Counted from the first letter of the stretch, positions 51,758 to 60,528 are shown. The stretch: DNA of 64,000 nt from Streptomyces sp. PCS3-D2 (GCF_000612545.2 NZ_CP097800.1:1736001-1800000); one strand, 5' to 3'. Numbers and translations are program-made. The notes: generated from the sequence alone by a model not told the origin.

Positions 51758-53341
51758 ATGGCTGAGGAGCCGTTGTTTCTGCGTTCGAAGGCCATTGTGG
51801 AGCCGTTGGTTGACCGGTTCTTCGCGTGGCCGCATACGCTGGCGCCGGTGCAGGCGGCGATGAATCTGGCGTTTTTGCAGGTGCCGATGCTGGAGTCGTA
51901 TCTGCAGTCCCCGAAGGTGCATGTCGCGGCGAGTAACAATCCTGAGCTGCGGGGTGGGTATTTCATCAACATTCCGGAGGAGCGTGCCGATGAGGTGCGT
52001 GATCTTCTGGAGGGGATCAAGCGGGACCGGGTGGACATGCTGCGGTTCGCGGAGGCGATCGCCGCGGGTCAGGAGATCCTGCGGGCGAACGCGACGGGGT
52101 TCGACCTGACGCCGTTGTATCCGAAGATGCCGGCGGAGCTGAACGGTCTGGTGGAGCTGGCGTACGACACGGACAACCAGGCGCAGATGCGGTTCATGGA
52201 GCCGCTGGTCTACAAGAGCAGTGTGTATTCCGAGGCGCGGCAGTCGGTGCAGCTGTCGCTGGAGCCGGGGTATGAGCGTCCGTTCATTCTGAGTACGCCG
52301 CGGCTGCCGTCGCCGGATGTCCTGGAGCTGGCGGTGCCGTTCCGTCACGCGGGTCTGGAGGAGCTGTTCAAGGCGCGGGTGAGTCCGGCGACGCTGTCGC
52401 ATCTGCGGGAGGCGCTGGAGCTGGACGATGCGCAGGCCAAGCAGTTGTCGGGGCTGCTGACGGACCGTCCCAGCGGTGCGCCGGACCGGCACATCGATGG
52501 GGGCGGGCGGATCCGGTACTTCGGGCACGCGTGTCTGGTGATGCAGACGCCCGAGGCGGCGATCGTGACGGACCCGTTCATCAGTGCGGACAGTTCCGCC
52601 GGTGACCGGTACACGCTGGATGATCTTCCTGATTTCATCGATCTGGTGCTGATCACGCACGGGCATCAGGACCACATCGTGCTCGAGACGCTGCTGCAGC
52701 TGCGCGGTCGGGTCGGTGCGATCGTGGTGCCGCGTTCTTCGCGCGGGAACCTGGCGGACCCGTCGATGGCCCTGATGCTGCGGCAGCAGGGTTTCCCGGT
52801 CGTCGAGGTCGACGATTTCGACGAGGTGGAGTTCCCGGGCGGGAAGGTCACGGCGACGCCGTTCCTCGGTGAGCACTGTGACCTGGACATCCGGGCGAAG
52901 TCCACTTTCTGGGTGGAGCTCGCGGGCAAGAAGGTGTTCGTCGGTGCGGATTCCTCGGGTATCGACCCGATGCTGTACCGGCGGATCAAGGGTCATCTGG
53001 GGACGGCTGACATCGCGTTCCTGGGAATGGAGTGTGATGGTGCGCCGCTGACGTGGCTGTACCAGGCGCTGCTGACGATCCCGGTGTCGAAGAAGCTGAG
53101 CAATTCGCGGAAGCTGTCGGGGTCGAACGCGGAGCAGGCTGCGGCGATCATGACGGAACTCGGTGCGCACGAGGCGTACGTGTACGCGATGGGTGAAGAG
53201 CCCTGGCTGGGACACGTGATGGCGACGACTTACACCGAGGACACGTACCAGATCAAGCAGATCGAAGAATTCATGACCTGGTGCAAGGACCGGGACATCA
53301 AGGCCGGTCACCTCTACCGCCAGCAGGAATGGCGCTGGTAG
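51758..53341 (+). CDS. CmlA-like diiron MBL-fold oxygenase/hydrolase
   Basis: 527 aa: an N-terminal all-helical/mixed domain (about 1-245) and a metallo-beta-lactamase-fold domain. Metal ligands seen are H301, H303, D305 and H306 (HGHQDH), E372 (GEHCDL), D398 (GADSSG) and H471 (GAHEAY). The Glu instead of a second histidine and the spacing agree closely with the diiron ligands I recall for the beta-hydroxylase CmlA of chloramphenicol biosynthesis (532 aa), which acts on an NRPS-bound amino acid. A plain MBL hydrolase is the alternative. The ATG at 51758 follows GAGAGGTGGGGAG; the longer frame is not family-like. Its codons end in T and G more often than those of neighbours, suggesting separate origin. 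Confidence 0.7.
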   Translation: MAEEPLFLRSKAIVEPLVDRFFAWPHTLAPVQAAMNLAFLQVPMLESYLQSPKVHVAASNNPELRGGYFINIPEERADEVRDLLEGIKRDRVDMLRFAEAIAAGQEILRANATGFDLTPLYPKMPAELNGLVELAYDTDNQAQMRFMEPLVYKSSVYSEARQSVQLSLEPGYERPFILSTPRLPSPDVLELAVPFRHAGLEELFKARVSPATLSHLREALELDDAQAKQLSGLLTDRPSGAPDRHIDGGGRIRYFGHACLVMQTPEAAIVTDPFISADSSAGDRYTLDDLPDFIDLVLITHGHQDHIVLETLLQLRGRVGAIVVPRSSRGNLADPSMALMLRQQGFPVVEVDDFDEVEFPGGKVTATPFLGEHCDLDIRAKSTFWVELAGKKVFVGADSSGIDPMLYRRIKGHLGTADIAFLGMECDGAPLTWLYQALLTIPVSKKLSNSRKLSGSNAEQAAAIMTELGAHEAYVYAMGEEPWLGHVMATTYTEDTYQIKQIEEFMTWCKDRDIKAGHLYRQQEWRW

Positions 53342-53410
53342 TCACGCACCGGCCCAGCCAACCCGAACGGCCCTGACCCACTCTTCGTTCCCGTTCTCCA
53401 GGAGTTACCC

Positions 53411-54448
53411 ATGGTTGTGCGAGGCGTAGCCTATGTCGAGTTGTACACGAAGGATAAAATATCGACTGTCGATCACCTCGTATCGGCCATGGGCTTCACC
53501 CGGGTCGCCGACTCGGTCGAAGTGGACCGGAGTTCCGTGCTGCTTCGGCAGGGTGAGGTCCTCCTGGTCGTCACTTCCGGCTGGGGGACGTGGAAGTTTC
53601 TCGACGATCACGGAGACGGGGTCGCCGACATCGCCGTGGCGTGCGAGGACGTGCCGACGACCCGGGATGCCGCGCTGAAGGCCGGCGCGAGGGTGACGAC
53701 GTCCCCGCAGGGGAACCCGGTCGTGCCCGCGTTCGGCGGGGTCCACCACACCCTGGTGCCGGTTCCTGCGCGAGCGGGCGCCGCCCTGCCGGCAGGCCGC
53801 CGGTGGATCCCCACTCCCGGGGCGCCGGCCATGCCGGGCGGGCGGGTGCGGTCGCTCGACCACATCGCGGTCCATCTCGCGCGGGACGGCTTCGCGGACT
53901 ACGCCGCCTTCTGCCACCAGGTCTTCGGATTCTCCCGCTCCTCCCCCGAACGCCTCTGCCTCGGGGACCGGGTCATGGACTCGGTCGTCGTCCGCGGTGC
54001 TTCCCGGAGCGCCGCCTTCGTACTGACCACGGTGGCCGACGGGCGCGGGCCGGAGGTCGGTGAACCAGACGTCTTCCTCGACAGGAACGACGGTCCCGGC
54101 GTCCAGCGCCTGGCGTTTCTCGTCGACGACGTCCTGTCCACCACCCGGGAGTTCGGGGAGCTGGGCGTGCGCTTCCTTCCCGCCGGGAGCGCCGGGGACG
54201 CCCCGTCCGCCCGGGCGTGGACCGCGGCCGGCCTGCCACAGGAGGAACTCGCCGCGCTGCGGGCCGCGGACGTGGCGGTCCACCACGACGGGCGGGGACT
54301 GCTCATGGAGTCCTTCAGCCGCTCGCCCTTCGAGCGCGAGACGCTCTCCTTCCAACTCGTACAGCGCCTCGGCTCAAAGGCGTTCAGCACGGCGGGTGTC
54401 CGGGCGCAGTACGATGCCCTGGACGAGGCGGTCAACCCCGCCCGCTGA
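53411..54448 (+). CDS. HPPD/hydroxymandelate-synthase-like protein with lost iron ligands
   Basis: 345 aa with the two tandem VOC-fold domains of 4-hydroxyphenylpyruvate dioxygenase (HPPD) and 4-hydroxymandelate synthase (GVAYVELYTKD at the start, RSLDHIAVHL at 145, DGPGVQRLAFLVDDV, and SFQLVQRLGS near the end). HPPD binds Fe(II) through His-His-Glu. Here the first, H151 in LDHIA, is kept; the second is Arg233 (VQRLAF instead of VQHIA), and the third is Gln315 (FQLVQR instead of FFEIIQR). Both codons are clear (CGC, CAA). It is therefore probably not a normal dioxygenase. AGGAG precedes the ATG, 69 bp after the CmlA-like gene. Confidence 0.85.
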   Translation: MVVRGVAYVELYTKDKISTVDHLVSAMGFTRVADSVEVDRSSVLLRQGEVLLVVTSGWGTWKFLDDHGDGVADIAVACEDVPTTRDAALKAGARVTTSPQGNPVVPAFGGVHHTLVPVPARAGAALPAGRRWIPTPGAPAMPGGRVRSLDHIAVHLARDGFADYAAFCHQVFGFSRSSPERLCLGDRVMDSVVVRGASRSAAFVLTTVADGRGPEVGEPDVFLDRNDGPGVQRLAFLVDDVLSTTREFGELGVRFLPAGSAGDAPSARAWTAAGLPQEELAALRAADVAVHHDGRGLLMESFSRSPFERETLSFQLVQRLGSKAFSTAGVRAQYDALDEAVNPAR

Positions 54449-54562
54449 CCCCCATCGCCCCGGGCGACCCGCGCCTCCAGCCGCCTCAGCGCCCGGAGGC
54501 GCGGGTCCGCATCGCACGACACATCTGTGAGCAGTGTGTCGGTGTGGTCCACAATGTAGGAC

Positions 54563-55288
54563 GTGATGAGTACGCAGGACGGTGGAGGGCTCTCGGCAAT
54601 GGGCGGTCACGCGGACGCGGCGTTGCGCGCCGTCATCGTCGATGATCAGGCGTTGGTGCGCACCGGGTTCCGCATGCTCTTGATGGCGGGCGGGATCGAG
54701 GTGGTCGGCGAGGCGTCCACCGGTGGCGAGGCAGTCGCGGTGGTGCGTCGCACCCGGCCCAACGTGGTGCTGATGGACATCCGGATGCCGGAGATGGACG
54801 GCATTGAGGCGACCCGGCGGATCGTCGCCGACGAGGCGTGCGACACCCGCGTCATCATCCTGACAACCTACGACCTCGACGAGTACGTGTACGCCGCGCT
54901 GTCGGCGGGAGCGAGCGGCTTCCTGCTGAAGGACGTCACCCCCGAGCACCTGACGGCCGCGGTGCGTCTGGTCCAGGCGAGCGACGCCCTGCTGGCGCCG
55001 AACATCACGCGCCGCCTGATCGAGCGTTTCGCTCCGCGGACCTCGGTGAAGACCGCGGTGCACCGGAACCTGTCCGCACTGACGCAGCGCGAACTGGAAG
55101 TGCTGCGCCTGCTGGCCACCGGCCTGAGCAACGCCGAGCTGGCGGACCACCTATCCCTCAGCGCCGCGACGGTGAAGACCCACGTCGCGCGGATCCTGTC
55201 CAAACTGGGGCTCCGTGACCGCGTCCAGGCGGTCGTGCTGGCCTACGAGACCGGCTTGATCTCCCCGGGTGAGCAGCCCGGCCGCTGA
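54563..55288 (+). CDS. NarL/FixJ-family response regulator
   Basis: 241 aa. The receiver has the acidic pair in AVIVDDQALVRTGFRML, phospho-Asp in VVLMDIRMPEMDG, Thr in IILTTYDLDEYVYAAL and Lys in GFLLKDVTPEHL. The C-terminal LuxR HTH is LTQRELEVLRLLATGLSNAELADHLSLSAATVKTHVARILSKLGLRDRVQ. All key residues are intact. The likely partner is the histidine kinase at 58904, 3.6 kb away. The start may be GTG 54563 or ATG 54566. CACAAT at 54550-54555 is placed as a -10 element for a leaderless transcript beginning at 54563. Confidence 0.9.
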   Translation: MMSTQDGGGLSAMGGHADAALRAVIVDDQALVRTGFRMLLMAGGIEVVGEASTGGEAVAVVRRTRPNVVLMDIRMPEMDGIEATRRIVADEACDTRVIILTTYDLDEYVYAALSAGASGFLLKDVTPEHLTAAVRLVQASDALLAPNITRRLIERFAPRTSVKTAVHRNLSALTQRELEVLRLLATGLSNAELADHLSLSAATVKTHVARILSKLGLRDRVQAVVLAYETGLISPGEQPGR

Positions 55289-55364
55289 CCGAGTCCGAGC
55301 CGGTCCAGCCTTCCAGGTCCCCTGCCCTGCCCCGCAGCCCAGTTGAGGACACCGTACGAACCGC

Positions 55365-55990
55365 GTGCTGATCGCGGACGACCAGATGCTGGTCCGCCAG
55401 GGCTTCACGGTGCTGCTGAACTGCGAGCCCGATATCGAGGTCGTGGGTCAGGCCATGGACGGCGACGACGCCGTCGCCGAGCTGTCGCCCGACGTGGTGC
55501 TGACGGCCATACGTGCCCGGGATCAGCGGCATCGAGGCGGCCCGGCGGATCAAGGCATCGCCCGAGGTCACGCCAAGGTTCTCGTGCTGACGACCTTCTC
55601 CCTGGACGAGTACGTCTACGAGGCCCTGCGGGCCGGCGCGTCCGGGCTCCTGCTCAAGGACGGATCGGACGAGGGACTCGCGCGTGGAGTACGGGTGGTG
55701 GCTGCGGGTGACGCCCTGCTCCCCGGACGTCATGCCTCTGATGACAGAGTTCTCCCGCGTGACCGACGATCACCGCCCGGCGGTGAGGGGCCGCTCCGGC
55801 AACCTGACGGAACGGGAGGCCGAAGTGCTGGGTCTCATCGCACCGGTCCGATGAACGCGGTGATCGCTGAACGTCTGGTGGTAGCGGAGCAGACGGTCGA
55901 AACCCATGTAAGCAGGATCCTGCTCAAGCAGAACCTTCGCGACCGGAACCAGGCGACGATCTACGCCTACGAACCGGGACCGGTGAGGCC
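55365..55990 (+). pseudogene. Second NarL-type response regulator, broken by compensating frameshifts
   Basis: The frame looks open but the protein does not. After MLIADDQMLVRQGFTVLLN and DVVL it passes into non-homologous residues, while the other frame reads PGISGIEAARRIKASPE. It returns to VLVLTTFSLDEYVYEALRAGASGLLLKD, leaves again after AAGDALLP (the other frame gives PDVMPLMTEFSRVTDDH and NLTEREAEVLGLIA), and returns for NAVIAERLVVAEQTVETHVSRILLKQ. The phospho-Asp context and the start of the HTH are lost. A 1-nt loss at the start region (AACCGCGTG) is also likely. The high GC hides the stops. Confidence 0.8.
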
Positions 55991-56076
55991 GGGCGGTCGT
56001 GGAGGCCCCCCCGGGCGTGCCCCGGTGCGCCGGCTGTTGCCGTAGCTGTAGCGGGTTGCGGTTACGGCGGGCAGCC

Positions 56077-57315
56077 TCAGGCCCGGCCGAGAACGACGAC
56101 CGCGTTGTGCCCGCCGAAGCCGAAAGAGTTGCTGACGGCGACGGGCAGGGCGACGTGCCGCGGAGCCGAGTGGACGATGTCGATGTCGGCGATGTCCGCT
56201 CCGGGTGTCCGGAAGTTGGCGGTGGGCGGGATCACCGAATCCCGGATCGACAGGGCAGCGAACGCGGCCTCGACCGCTCCGGCTGCCCCCAGCATGTGGC
56301 CGGTCACGCCCTTGGTGGAGGTGACCGCGGCGCCCCGGCCGAAGACCCGCTCGATCATGCGCGCCTCGACGGCGTCTCCCTGCGGCGTGCTCGTCGCGTG
56401 GGCGTTGACGAGGGACACGTCCGACGCGGCGACCCCCGCGTCCTGGAGCGCCTCGTGCAGGGCCAGCTCCGCGTAACGGCCGTCGGGGTCGGGCGAGGTC
56501 AGGTGGTGGGCGTCCGAGGAGGCTCCGTAGCCGAGCAGTCGCGCATAGGGGATCCGGCCCCGCGCTTCGGCGCTCTCCACGCGCTCCAGGACGAGTACGG
56601 CCGCGCCTTCGCCCACGACGAAGCCGTCGCGGTGTTCGTCGAAGGGCCGGGAAGCGGCGGAGGGGTCCTCGCAGCGGCGCGACAGCGCCTTCAGCCGGTC
56701 GAAGGCCGTGGTCACCAGGGGGGTCACGGCGGCTTCGGTGCCACCGGCCAACACCACGTCGCAGCGGCCCGATCGCAGCAGGTCCAGGGCGAAACCCAGA
56801 GCCGTGGTGCCTGCCGCGCACGCGGTGGAGAGGGTGAGGGAAGGTCCGTGCAGGCCGAGGTCCATGGCCACCGAACCCGCCGCGATGTTGCCGATGGCCT
56901 TCGGGACGGTGAGCGGGTTCACGGTGCGCGGACCCTTGTCCCGCAGCCGCTGCCCCTGCTCCTCCCACGTTCCCTGACCGCCGACCGCGGTGCCGAGGAC
57001 GACACCGACCCTGGCCGGATCCCAGGAGCCGTCGGCCGGCGCCGCGTCGGCGACGGCAGCGCGTGCCGCGGCGACCGCGAACTGGGCGAAGGGGTCCATG
57101 CGGCGGGAGTCGCTGCCGAACACCTCCTGCCGATCGAAGCCGGTCACGGCGCAGCTGAACGTGACGCCCAGGCCCGACAGGCGGGGATCGGCCGCGGCCG
57201 TCGGGCGCCCCGCGCAGGCGGTCTCCCAGGCCGTAGCGGTGTCCGCGCCCGCCGGGGTGACCATGCCGATGCCGCTGATCACGACATCGGGATGGCGGAA
57301 TCCGTGACCCGTCAT
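56077..57315 (-). CDS. 3-oxoacyl-ACP synthase II (FabF/KAS II-like)
   Basis: 412 aa with the full KAS II triad: Cys166 in STACAAGTTA, His306 in NAHATSTPQGD and His340 in TGHMLGAAGAVE. The N-terminus VVISGIGMVTPAG and C-terminus NSFGFGGHNAVVVLGRA are canonical. It elongates acyl-ACP by decarboxylative condensation with malonyl-ACP. The ATG overlaps the stop of the ACP gene (ATGA), so KAS II and ACP are made together, with FabH upstream. Placement next to a CmlA-like enzyme and an exporter, not in the primary fab operon, points to specialised metabolism. Confidence 0.93.
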   Translation of the reverse strand: MTGHGFRHPDVVISGIGMVTPAGADTATAWETACAGRPTAAADPRLSGLGVTFSCAVTGFDRQEVFGSDSRRMDPFAQFAVAAARAAVADAAPADGSWDPARVGVVLGTAVGGQGTWEEQGQRLRDKGPRTVNPLTVPKAIGNIAAGSVAMDLGLHGPSLTLSTACAAGTTALGFALDLLRSGRCDVVLAGGTEAAVTPLVTTAFDRLKALSRRCEDPSAASRPFDEHRDGFVVGEGAAVLVLERVESAEARGRIPYARLLGYGASSDAHHLTSPDPDGRYAELALHEALQDAGVAASDVSLVNAHATSTPQGDAVEARMIERVFGRGAAVTSTKGVTGHMLGAAGAVEAAFAALSIRDSVIPPTANFRTPGADIADIDIVHSAPRHVALPVAVSNSFGFGGHNAVVVLGRA

Positions 57316-57548
57316 GCCGGGAGGACCGCCCCACTGGCCTCCAGCAGCGCGGACAGTTCTCCCACGGTCGTATCGGCGCTCAGGTTCTCCTCCTCGATGG
57401 TGACACCGAGTTCGTCCTCGAGCTGTGCACTGAGTTCCGCCAGGGACAGCGAGTCCACCTCCAGTTCCTTGAAGGACCGGGTGGGCTGGATGTCACCGGA
57501 CACTTTGTAAACGGTTCCGAGGACGTGGGAGAGGTAGTCGACGAACAT
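57312..57548 (-). CDS. Acyl carrier protein
   Basis: A 78-aa carrier protein. The phosphopantetheine serine is Ser33 in EVDSLSLAELSAQLED, and the helix-II acidic surface is present (EDELGVTIEEEN). The C-terminal ASGAVLPA is short. It is the only carrier protein in the window and the likely partner of the flanking KAS III and KAS II; the CmlA-like hydroxylase or the alpha/beta hydrolase might act on its cargo. A Shine-Dalgarno-like GAAGGGAAT precedes the ATG. Confidence 0.94.
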   Translation of the reverse strand: MFVDYLSHVLGTVYKVSGDIQPTRSFKELEVDSLSLAELSAQLEDELGVTIEEENLSADTTVGELSALLEASGAVLPA

Positions 57549-57606
57549 AGCGCATTCCCTTCGTTCGGATCGCGTGGACCCTTTGGATCCCTTTGATCTC
57601 GCTCCA

Positions 57607-58641
57607 TTAAATTTCTGAACGCACGGCCGTCAGCTGTGGCCATGTCAGCGCGACGGAACCCCAGGTCAATCCGCCGCCAAAGGCGGTGAGTACCGTCCGG
57701 GCCCCGGTCTGGAGCCGCCCGCTGGCCAGCGCGCCGGCCAGCGCGAGCGGAATGGAGGCGGCCGCCGTGTTGCCGGTGCGGGCCAGTTCGCACACCGCGG
57801 CGTGCGGCGGTACGCCGATCCGGTCCGCGACCGCCTGGATGATGCGGGCGTTCGCCTGGTGCGGCACGAGAGCACCGACGCTTTCCGGTGTCCAGGCACA
57901 GTCCTTCATGACCCGCAGGGCCGAATTCGTCATCTGCTCGACGGCCCGCAGGTACACTTTCCGGCCCGCCATGGTGAACCAGCGTTCCGCATCCGGCTGT
58001 TCGCGTGCTCCCGGTACGTGGATGAGGTCCTTGCCCGAGCCGTCGCTGCCGAGGTCGAACGCGAGCAGGGCGCCCTGCTCCCGGGAAGAACCGCGGCGCA
58101 GCACTACCGCACCCGCGCCGTCGCCGAAGATCACAGCGGTGGCCCGGTCCGTGGGATCGACGATACGGGAGTAGGTCTCGGCCGCGACCACCAGGACGCT
58201 GTCCGCGATACCGCTCGTGATCAGCCCCGCGGCGGTCGCCACCGAGTAGACGAAGCCGCTGCACACGGCGGAGACGTCGAAGGCGGGGACCGTGTCGAGC
58301 CCCAGGCGGTGCGCGATCTCCGGGGCGGCGGCCGGCACCGGGCGGTCCGGTGTGGTGGTGGCCAGGATCAGGGCATCCACCGTGTCCCGGCCGGCCGACT
58401 GCAGCGCGTTGGCCCCAGCCTCGCACGCGAGATCCCGTGTGGAGACGTCGGGTCCGACCCGGCGTCGTGCGGCGATGCCGGTGCGCGTACGGATCCACTC
58501 GTCGCTGCTGTCAAGGTCCCGGGCCAGCGTGTCATTGTCGAATTCACCGGTCGGCAGACACGTGCCGAGACCTTCGACAACGGCAGCGGGGCGGTTTTCC
58601 CATTTCTCCGGGGCCGCCGCTGTTAATACTGATGTGTACAT
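57607..58641 (-). CDS. 3-oxoacyl-ACP synthase III (FabH/KAS III-like)
   Basis: 344 aa. The KAS III catalytic triad is complete: Cys127 in SAVCSGF, His261 in VPHQANARI and Asn291 in RTGNTAAASIP. The oxyanion region IFGDGAGAVVL and the start VVEGLGTCLPTGEFDN are family-like; about 20 extra residues precede them. It primes chain formation from an acyl-CoA onto malonyl-ACP. A run of six G at 8 nt upstream serves as ribosome site for the ATG. It heads the fabH-ACP-fabF operon, with 58 bp between it and the ACP gene. The starter unit is not deducible. Confidence 0.92.
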   Translation of the reverse strand: MYTSVLTAAAPEKWENRPAAVVEGLGTCLPTGEFDNDTLARDLDSSDEWIRTRTGIAARRRVGPDVSTRDLACEAGANALQSAGRDTVDALILATTTPDRPVPAAAPEIAHRLGLDTVPAFDVSAVCSGFVYSVATAAGLITSGIADSVLVVAAETYSRIVDPTDRATAVIFGDGAGAVVLRRGSSREQGALLAFDLGSDGSGKDLIHVPGAREQPDAERWFTMAGRKVYLRAVEQMTNSALRVMKDCAWTPESVGALVPHQANARIIQAVADRIGVPPHAAVCELARTGNTAAASIPLALAGALASGRLQTGARTVLTAFGGGLTWGSVALTWPQLTAVRSEI

Positions 58642-58903
58642 CGTGGACGCCCCCCTAGAGTTCTCATCTTCCTCAGGAAACAGAACGCCCGTGTTCTGTC
58701 ACGGAGTTCGACGCGAAGTGACCTTACATGGGCCATAAAGAGCGGCACAATGAATGTGGCGACCAGGGTATTTTCCTGCGTTCAACTGCGGCGCGACCTC
58801 GGTTGGGCGCCCCGCGCGTCATCCTCGCGAGGTAGCTCCACAGGATGGGTTCCCCGTCACCGGAGCCGATGTGCCCACCCGACACAGCGGCCACAATGTG
58901 CGG

Positions 58904-60199
58904 GTGAAGACTGAAGCACGGGCGCCCGGGTGGCGGCAGTACGCGCGAGAATCGCTGCGCCCCGAGGCCAAGCCCGCTCCGTTGTCCCGGCGCGCGATCG
59001 TGGCCGACACGGCGCTCGCCGTCGTCCTGGCCGTCGTCGCGGTGCTCGCCAGCTGGAAGTTCCACGCCGGGGAGCAGTTCATCGGCATGCACCCGCCGAA
59101 CACGGGCGGGCAGTCTTCCGTGCCGCTCTCCCCCGGCCCCTCCGAGGTGCCCCAGGTACCGCGGGGCGGGCGGCCCCTGTACCCGCTCATCTTCCTCAAT
59201 CCGCTGCCGCTCGCCTTCCGGCGCAGGTACCCCCTGTCGGCCTTCTGGGCAGTGCTGGTCACGGCCCTGGCGCTGGGCGACCAGGCGACGTGGATCACGA
59301 TCGCCGTCTGCTGCGTCGCGGCGTACAGCGCGATCACCCACAGCCACCACCAGGTGCCGGCGGCGGCTGGTCTGGTGGTCGCCGCCACGGGGGCGGGATT
59401 CGCCTTCCAGCATGCCGCCCCGGCACTGCCGGGCTGGTCGGCCGGGTTCGTGATACTGATGCTCGCCGCGATCGTCGGCCGCACCGTGCGGTACTGGCAG
59501 AACCAGCTCAAGACCAGCCAGCTGCGCGTCGCGGCCCTGCAGCGGGAACAGGAGGAGGCCACCCGCCGGGCGGTCGGGGAGGAACGGGCGCGCATCACCG
59601 CCGAGCTGCACGACGTCGTGACGCACAACGTGAGCGTGATGGTGATCCAGGCCGGTGCGGCCCGCAAGGTGATGGACGTGGCACCGGAAGAGTCCAAGCG
59701 GGCCCTGCTCGCGGTCGAGGCGGGTGGCCGGGCCGCCATGTCCGAACTGCGCGCCGTCATGAGCCTGTTGTCCCCGTCGGACGTCTCCGTGGACGGGCTC
59801 CAACCCCAGCCGGGACTCGCCCAGCTCGAGGCCCTGGTGGAGGGGGTGCGCACGGCCGGAATGCCGGTAGACCTCACGGTGTCGCTGCCGGGGGCGCCGC
59901 TGCCCGCGGGCATGGAGTTGGCCGTCTACCGGGTAGTGCAGGAGGCGATGACGAACGCGCTCAAGCACGCCGCGGGCGCGAAGGCCTCGGTGTGCCTGCG
60001 ACACGAGGGCGAATGGCTGGAGATGGCGATCGACAACACGGGCGGTACGCCGAGTGCGCAGGCGGGCACCGGGAACGGCCGCGGCCTGCTCGGGCTCCGG
60101 GAACGGCTGGCCGTGTACAGCGGCTCGCTGGAAGCGCACCACACGGCCGACGGCGGGTTCCGGGTGCGGGCCCGGGTCCCGTGGCGGTCCGTCGAGTAG
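58904..60199 (+). CDS. NarL-system sensor histidine kinase (HisKA_3)
   Basis: About 431 aa. The N-terminal half has hydrophobic helices (IVADTALAVVLAVVAVLA; YPLIFLNPLPLAF; AFWAVLVTALAL; ITIAVCCVAAY; AAAGLVVAATG; GFVILMLAAIVG). The DHp domain shows EERARITAELHDVVTHNVSVMVIQAGAARKVM with the phospho-His in ELHD, and the ATP domain has the N box QEAMTNALKHA and the G box GRGLLGLRERLAVY. It pairs naturally with the response regulator at 54563. Two in-frame GTGs exist; 58904 is chosen because CACAAT at 58892-58897 would place a transcription start there, and 58898 is the alternative. Confidence 0.88.
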   Translation: MKTEARAPGWRQYARESLRPEAKPAPLSRRAIVADTALAVVLAVVAVLASWKFHAGEQFIGMHPPNTGGQSSVPLSPGPSEVPQVPRGGRPLYPLIFLNPLPLAFRRRYPLSAFWAVLVTALALGDQATWITIAVCCVAAYSAITHSHHQVPAAAGLVVAATGAGFAFQHAAPALPGWSAGFVILMLAAIVGRTVRYWQNQLKTSQLRVAALQREQEEATRRAVGEERARITAELHDVVTHNVSVMVIQAGAARKVMDVAPEESKRALLAVEAGGRAAMSELRAVMSLLSPSDVSVDGLQPQPGLAQLEALVEGVRTAGMPVDLTVSLPGAPLPAGMELAVYRVVQEAMTNALKHAAGAKASVCLRHEGEWLEMAIDNTGGTPSAQAGTGNGRGLLGLRERLAVYSGSLEAHHTADGGFRVRARVPWRSVE

Positions 60200-60313
60200 C
60201 GCCAGGACGGTCCGTCGCACAGGGCCGGAACCACCCGGCACGCAGGGCCGTGGCAGCCCATCACACGGGGCGGCGACGCCGCGTCCGGCCGGTCGCCCTT
60301 TCCCCGTTCGGCT

Positions 60314-60352
60314 CGTTCGTTCAACTGCGCCGACGCGCCACTTGAACGAACG
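60314..60352. promoter_or_regulatory. 11-bp inverted repeat between kinase and hydrolase genes
   Basis: CGTTCGTTCAA (60314-60324) and TTGAACGAACG (60342-60352) form a perfect inverted repeat with a 17-nt spacer, in the 329-bp gap. The spacer is long for a terminator, so an operator for a dimeric regulator ahead of the hydrolase/ABC operon is equally possible. The remainder of the gap holds no gene. Confidence 0.5.
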
Positions 60353-60528
60353 GGACCGGCCGGGTGGTCAGCCGATCGGTATTGATCAGCGTTGTCCGAC
60401 GGTGCCATCGTGGGAAGCGGCGGACCCGTGCGGTTCTGGGCAAGCCGGGCAGAGGTGGTGGCCTGGGCGCACACCACGAAGCGAGCCGGCCGCATTCCAG
60501 GTCCCCGCAGAATTGAGGCTCAAAAGTC

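Noticed and set aside
53411-54448. Functional 4-hydroxymandelate synthase for hydroxyphenylglycine
   Set aside because: Two of three iron ligands are replaced, and no HpgA-related oxidase or transaminase genes are in the window.
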